Program-made: the position numbers and the translations under genes
From: Solenopsis invicta
Lineage: Eukaryota; Arthropoda; Insecta; Hymenoptera; Formicidae
Assembly (NCBI RefSeq): GCF_016802725.1
Contig: NC_052675.1
Location: 11,138,638 to 11,202,637, forward strand
Direction of reading: 5' to 3'
DNA length: 64,000 nucleotides
Notes under the pieces: generated by a model
Database searches by the model: none
What the model was told of the DNA's origin: nothing
Seen by the model: the letters and a program-made list of their open reading frames with translations, nothing else
Shown: one piece after another, positions 61,069 to 64,000 of the stretch
How the letters are laid out: each line of letters begins with the position of its first letter
How positions within the stretch are numbered: the stretch's first letter is position 1

Positions 61069-61332
61069 TTATCAGCCACTTATCGGAAACGAGTAACGTA
61101 TAAAAGTTAAAATTTCTCACACGGAATGCAATAAAGTTCTTTTCTATCTGGCAGTTTATATGCTCGGAATATCCCCGGTATTCCATTATCGCAACTCCGA
61201 CCACCTTGTCGACGCGAGATGGCTTATCTTGTCGGCTTACCAATGACAGATATTATTATCGCTTATCGCGTTGGTAGAGGCGGAGGCTAAGCTGGGGTGA
61301 TACCATTAGGACTACCCCTTACCTTCTTATCG
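61069..61332. promoter_or_regulatory. Cluster of GATA-type sites
   Basis: TTATC/GATAA cores occur at about 61069-61074, 61080-61084, 61223-61229 (CTTATCT), 61256-61260, 61262-61268 and 61326-61332, mostly in the extended form CTTATC(G/T). Six in about 260 bp is dense. GATA factors drive gut, fat-body and blood-cell expression in insects (established). They surround a possible minus-strand start exon, but binding is inference. Confidence 0.35.
61121..61186 (-). CDS. Tentative minus-strand start exon
   Basis: ATG at 61186 reads MEYRGYSEHINCQIEK then NFIAFR and ends at CGT|GTGAGA, a strong donor, phase 0. This would join in phase to the gene A exon at 57162 (GAA AAG...), which would give that gene a start and a total of 346 aa with a ~4-kb intron. 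The frame is also open upstream of the ATG. No independent evidence for the join. Confidence 0.25.
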
Positions 61333-64000
61333 CACGTACGCCAGCAACTTAGTCGCCCTTGCCGTTTACGCGTGTCGTTTCCACCACCACCACTCTTTCG
61401 ACACAATCAAATTTGGGTTCAAAATTATCAACATATACTTGAGGCATAAAATTAGCATATCGCTTATGAGGAAAATATAGCGCGATATGGTTGGCACGAT
61501 TTTCACGACAGATGAATACTCAGTGAAACAAAAATAATCGTCGTACCATAATTATCCAATAATTGTAATAACTATTGTAAAAAATAATAATGATGATAAA
61601 TGTAGATAAAATAACGATTAAAGCGACGGTATTAAAATTGCCGCAAGGCTAACGACGCGAAAGTAACAGCGACTCTTCGGGATACCCTATACATAGAAAC
61701 GCGTATGGACGAGGAAAATGGTGCGTTTTAATATGCATAAAAATGCAACGTCTACGGCTTAAAGAGAACGGCCCGAGGCAGGATGCTGCTCGCCGGAAGA
61801 CAAAGCGTCGTGGAAGACGATGCGCGGAGCAGGCGCGAGAAATATTACGGTACCGAGAACGTGCACGCGCCCGCCGCGTCGTATATCTGTAATAATCATT
61901 CCCCATTCAAGACGAACGTTTCATTCGCGTGGATGGGGCACGCTCGCGCCGCAAATTGCGATAGAGGATGCGCGTGGTTGCGACGACGACTTCCATAATC
62001 AACACGCTCGCTCTCGCGCTCGCGCAATGACATATTTTCCAGCTTTCTTCTTCGTTTCTTCTTATCCGATCTTTCTCGGCGGGGTGCTGCCCGGCACTCG
62101 CAATACTCGCTGTAACTTAGAACGAGGCCGCGTCATGTATCATCTTGCCGCGTCAAAGCTGCCAGAACGTGTGTGCGCGCGCGCGCGCGTTTGGAAACGG
62201 ATAGCGGAGCGTGTTGCAACGGCGGCACGTTGTAAACGACACAATTACATTTTTCCGTGGTGTAATTCACTGGGAGACGCGCGGTATTATTAGTCTTCCG
62301 AAGCGAAAGCGATTTTGTTTGACGTTTTACCGTTCAGTTCCGAGAGAATGTATTATACTTTAGTGCGCGATAAAGTAAGACGGTAAAATCTGTTTATTTC
62401 AAATATATGTATGCTATTATTTTTGATCCTATTTTAAAGAAAAGAAACGATATTAAACTGACAGATTAGTCGAAATATTAGAGTTTGATGTATTCAACTA
62501 TGTTTTATTTTAATGACGCATTGTACAGTATAATTGTTATAGTTATTAACTTATCAAAAATATGTGAATTTACTTTTTATTTTATAATATTAATCGTTCT
62601 GTTTTACATCAAAATTTTTTAATTTTCTTAAAGTAAATTTCTAACAATATAACAAGTAAAAATAAAAAATTTCATACACTGTATATTGAACGATTCTGCA
62701 ATTCTGATAAAAATCGGTCAAGATATTCCGCTTGACTTTGAGAAATATTTGATACAAAGTGTAAAAGTTCATATAAGTTTGAACAAAAGACGTGGAATCA
62801 ATTCGCTGTAAAGATAGGAAAGAAGGAGGACCTGAATAGTTGAAAGTCGACTATCGTGAGATCAAACCGAACGAACAGATCGAAACTTTTCGAGACTTAT
62901 CAACGATCGCTGCGGGAATAAGATTTCGACTCGTCTCTTTTACGGTATGCGGGGATTTTATGACTGGGACGGCTCTCGCGTGTTACGGCTCGAAGAAGCT
63001 CTTGGGTCTTCAGTCGAGTTTTACGTATCGCACCGACTTATTCTTTTTACTGCTCCTCCGCTATTTCGGATAGGGACTTCAGGATTTAGGACGTACATTT
63101 TCCGGGTAGTTCCCGCTTTTTTTCCGAGCACGTCGTCGCTCCCGAAGGACGCGCGAAAAAGTCGCATGAAGTTATATCTCCAAGTTATACAACCAAGAAT
63201 CTCCATCATTTTGCGGATGTTTGGGACCGACATGTGCCATGTAGAAAACCAAAAACCTTCACTTTTTTCTTTACGATATTGCGATGAGTTTATAAAGTCA
63301 CGTTTATTTTTTACAGAATTTTGAAATTACTTGGATAGAAAACTTGGATAAAAAAAAAATATATTTTTTAATCAGCAACGAAAAAACTTGACAAATTTAT
63401 TTTATAAATATATTTTATATTTTTTAATTATCAATAATTTGTGTTTAGAAAAGTTTTTTTATTTCATCTGTCAGAAATTGCAGAATATCTCTTGCATATA
63501 AATTTATGGCTTGTTCCGATATATTTGACTGCATTTGCTGTCGAATGGAAAATGGAATGATTGAGCGCGTGTATATAATAAAAGATATTGTCAAGATCAA
63601 TCTCTATTTTTTTATTGAATAATAAATATATCGTTCAATCTGACACACTTGCTATTTACACTTTAGATAATTATAATACGTCACTCTTATTTATTTCTGG
63701 ATATTTTAATAATTAATTAAAATCATTTTTCAACATTCCGTTTAACAAAGAGCAATTTGTTCCAATGTCAGCAAAACTTTTAATTGTCGGTGTCTCTTCG
63801 GTATGTCGACATCCGTATTCACTAGAGCCGTTGTTACGAGCAACAAAGCGGGATTTTGTCCGTGGTCAGTGACGAAGCGGTGAGAAATCTAGTCGCCGAC
63901 ACGTACCGACTTCACGAACAATCCGCCATTTCAGCCACGAAATTCAGCGCTTTGATCGCTATTGCGTGATATCGAATTAAGCTCAAAGAGAAATCCGTTG
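61333..64000. other. Terminal stretch without a recognised gene
   Basis: A CpG-rich block at 61.65-62.3 kb has several overlapping open frames on both strands (one of 157 codons on +), which I regard as composition-driven. 62.3-62.8 and 63.3-63.8 kb are AT-rich. No domain, repeat or splice chain seen. Confidence 0.45.

Noticed and set aside
61820..62293. 157-codon + frame
   Set aside because: Arg/Ala-rich reading of a CpG-rich block with several other open frames, and no domain.
1..64000. CRISPR arrays, bacterial operons, rRNA or tRNA genes
   Set aside because: None seen. Repeats are microsatellites or transposon-type, not spaced direct repeats, and no RNA-gene core sequences were recognised.

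Overview
The window looks like nuclear DNA from an insect, most likely a hymenopteran and plausibly an ant. It is a mosaic of CpG-rich and AT-rich blocks. It has many CT/GA, TA, CA and trinucleotide microsatellites, short hairpin MITEs flanked by TA, spliceosomal introns with GT-AG borders, and no bacterial-type gene packing. The insect assignment is inference from sequence style and from the domains found, not from a database match.

Layout. From 1 to about 48 kb I find no confidently coding gene. This part holds MITEs (1-168, 1077-1292, 13041-13253, 18773-18993, 22289-22602, 24862-25085), an ~820-bp dispersed repeat present twice (212-1030 and 45762-46640), many microsatellites, and unexplained single-copy DNA that may be intergenic or long-intron sequence. 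One spot stands out. At 35.4-37.7 kb (+ strand) there is a CRE-containing promoter-like stretch, a short ORF with a Myc-box-like LLTPPLSP motif, a 60-bp exon-like unit whose 3' splice site is fused to a 5' splice site (recursive-splicing architecture), and a strong acceptor opening the longest ORF of the window.

From about 48.6 to 57.2 kb the minus strand is gene-rich. Two tandem paralogous genes encode LITAF-domain proteins. Both have a 109-nt exon (phase 0 to 1), then a 124/127-nt exon with the first CPxC knuckle (phase 1 to 2), then a terminal exon starting in the middle of the domain (TGG CCx, 'CWPFCFIPL') and carrying the second CPxC knuckle plus the stop. Gene A (53143 to at least 57162) has three further upstream exons that join in phase. 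One of them carries a C-x2-C-x16-H-x4-H zinc-finger-like motif. Gene B (50118 to about 52546) has a different, lysine-rich candidate first exon. A possible third gene (48611-49588, minus) lies downstream. A 78-bp intronic hairpin of pre-miRNA type sits in gene A, and a cluster of GATA-type sites at 61.07-61.33 kb surrounds a possible minus-strand first exon.

LITAF-domain proteins are membrane-associated zinc proteins of endosomes/lysosomes in animals. The two copies here probably arose by local duplication and then diverged in their N-terminal and C-terminal tails. From 57.2 to 64 kb there are only tentative exons and AT-rich spacer. All splice models are read by eye and need RNA support.
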